From contig JAQXFM010000183.1 of assembly GCA_029250305.1 (NCBI GenBank), positions 1-5,369 on the forward strand: a DNA stretch of 5,369 bases, read 5' to 3'. This DNA comes from Candidatus Poseidoniaceae archaeon (lineage in GTDB: Archaea > Thermoplasmatota > Poseidoniia > Poseidoniales > Poseidoniaceae). Under the pieces are notes generated by a model. The model searched no databases and was not told the DNA's origin. It was given only the letters and a program-made list of their open reading frames with translations. The translations under genes and the position numbers were made by a program. Each line of letters opens with the position of its first letter. Within the stretch, counting starts at the first letter, position 1. Below, in pieces: positions 5,268-5,369 of this stretch.

Positions 5268-5342
5268 TGGTGCGAGCGCCGGGACTCGAACCCGGGTTCA
5301 AGCGTTGGCAACGCTCGGTGATAACCACTACACTACGCTCGC
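5268..5342 (-). tRNA. tRNA-Gly, anticodon GCC, with encoded CCA
   Basis: The minus strand folds into a full cloverleaf: acceptor GCGAGCG pairing with CGCTCGC, D arm with A14, G18-G19 and A21, anticodon stem GAGCG/CGCTT around loop TTGCCAA (anticodon GCC, glycine), a four-base variable loop GAAC, and T arm CCGGG-TTCGAGT-CCCGG. The discriminator is A (base 5271) and is followed directly by CCA in the DNA (5270 to 5268). The body is 72 bases and has no intron. Promoter elements would lie at or beyond the right window edge. Confidence 0.96.
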
Positions 5343-5369
5343 AGGGTTATCCGTTCCACTGAGCAGGGG

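Noticed and set aside
1..5369. CRISPR array, insertion sequence or integrase-type attachment site
   Set aside because: No spaced repeats, transposase motifs or duplicated tRNA end were seen anywhere in the window.

Overview
The window looks like a compact archaeal chromosome segment. The evidence is an Alba chromatin protein, Shine-Dalgarno sites of the GGAGGT/GAGG type paired with TTG starts, a TATA-type promoter that fits a leaderless mRNA, an NBP35/Mrp ATPase, and a membrane protein whose predicted outer domain is full of N-glycosylation sequons. The protein style (a NadA with a CPCSTMYMI motif, mesophilic composition, few gaps) suggests a marine Thermoplasmatota lineage such as Marine Group II (Poseidoniales). 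That placement is inference; no rRNA is present to settle it. No mobile element, CRISPR array or sign of recent transfer was seen.

Layout from left to right: (1) the 3' end of a quinolinate synthase gene (nadA, + strand, cut by the window edge); (2) converging on it with a 2-base gap, a block of four minus-strand genes read from 4397 down to 445: a four-helix membrane protein of unknown function, an Mrp/NBP35-type P-loop ATPase, a DUF971 (GBBH-N-like) metal-site protein, and a large PAP2-family membrane phosphatase with a sequon-rich predicted outer domain; (3) diverging from that block, a low-molecular-weight phosphatase/ArsC-like gene on the + strand; (4) converging on it with a 6-base gap, alba on the minus strand; (5) a tRNA-Gly(GCC) on the minus strand with an encoded CCA.

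The most notable part is the ATPase-DUF971 pair. These domains occur together in one protein in plant HCF101 (DUF59-ATPase-DUF971), an Fe-S cluster carrier, so the pair looks like a split version of that architecture. However, the ATPase contains no cysteine at all. The place where Mrp/NBP35 proteins carry their cluster-binding CPxC motif holds instead a stretch of about 43 residues resembling half of a bacterial Ig-like/carboxypeptidase-regulatory beta fold. The DUF971 partner has a four-cysteine site (C39, C41, C44, C87) where the structurally known GBBH domain uses three Cys and one His. A shift of the metal or cluster site from ATPase to partner is the main hypothesis from this window.

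The second notable item is the PAP2 protein. Its ten N-x-S/T sequons all fall in the predicted outer domain and none in the membrane half. Its TTG start follows a strong Shine-Dalgarno that directly abuts a perfect 6-bp hairpin.
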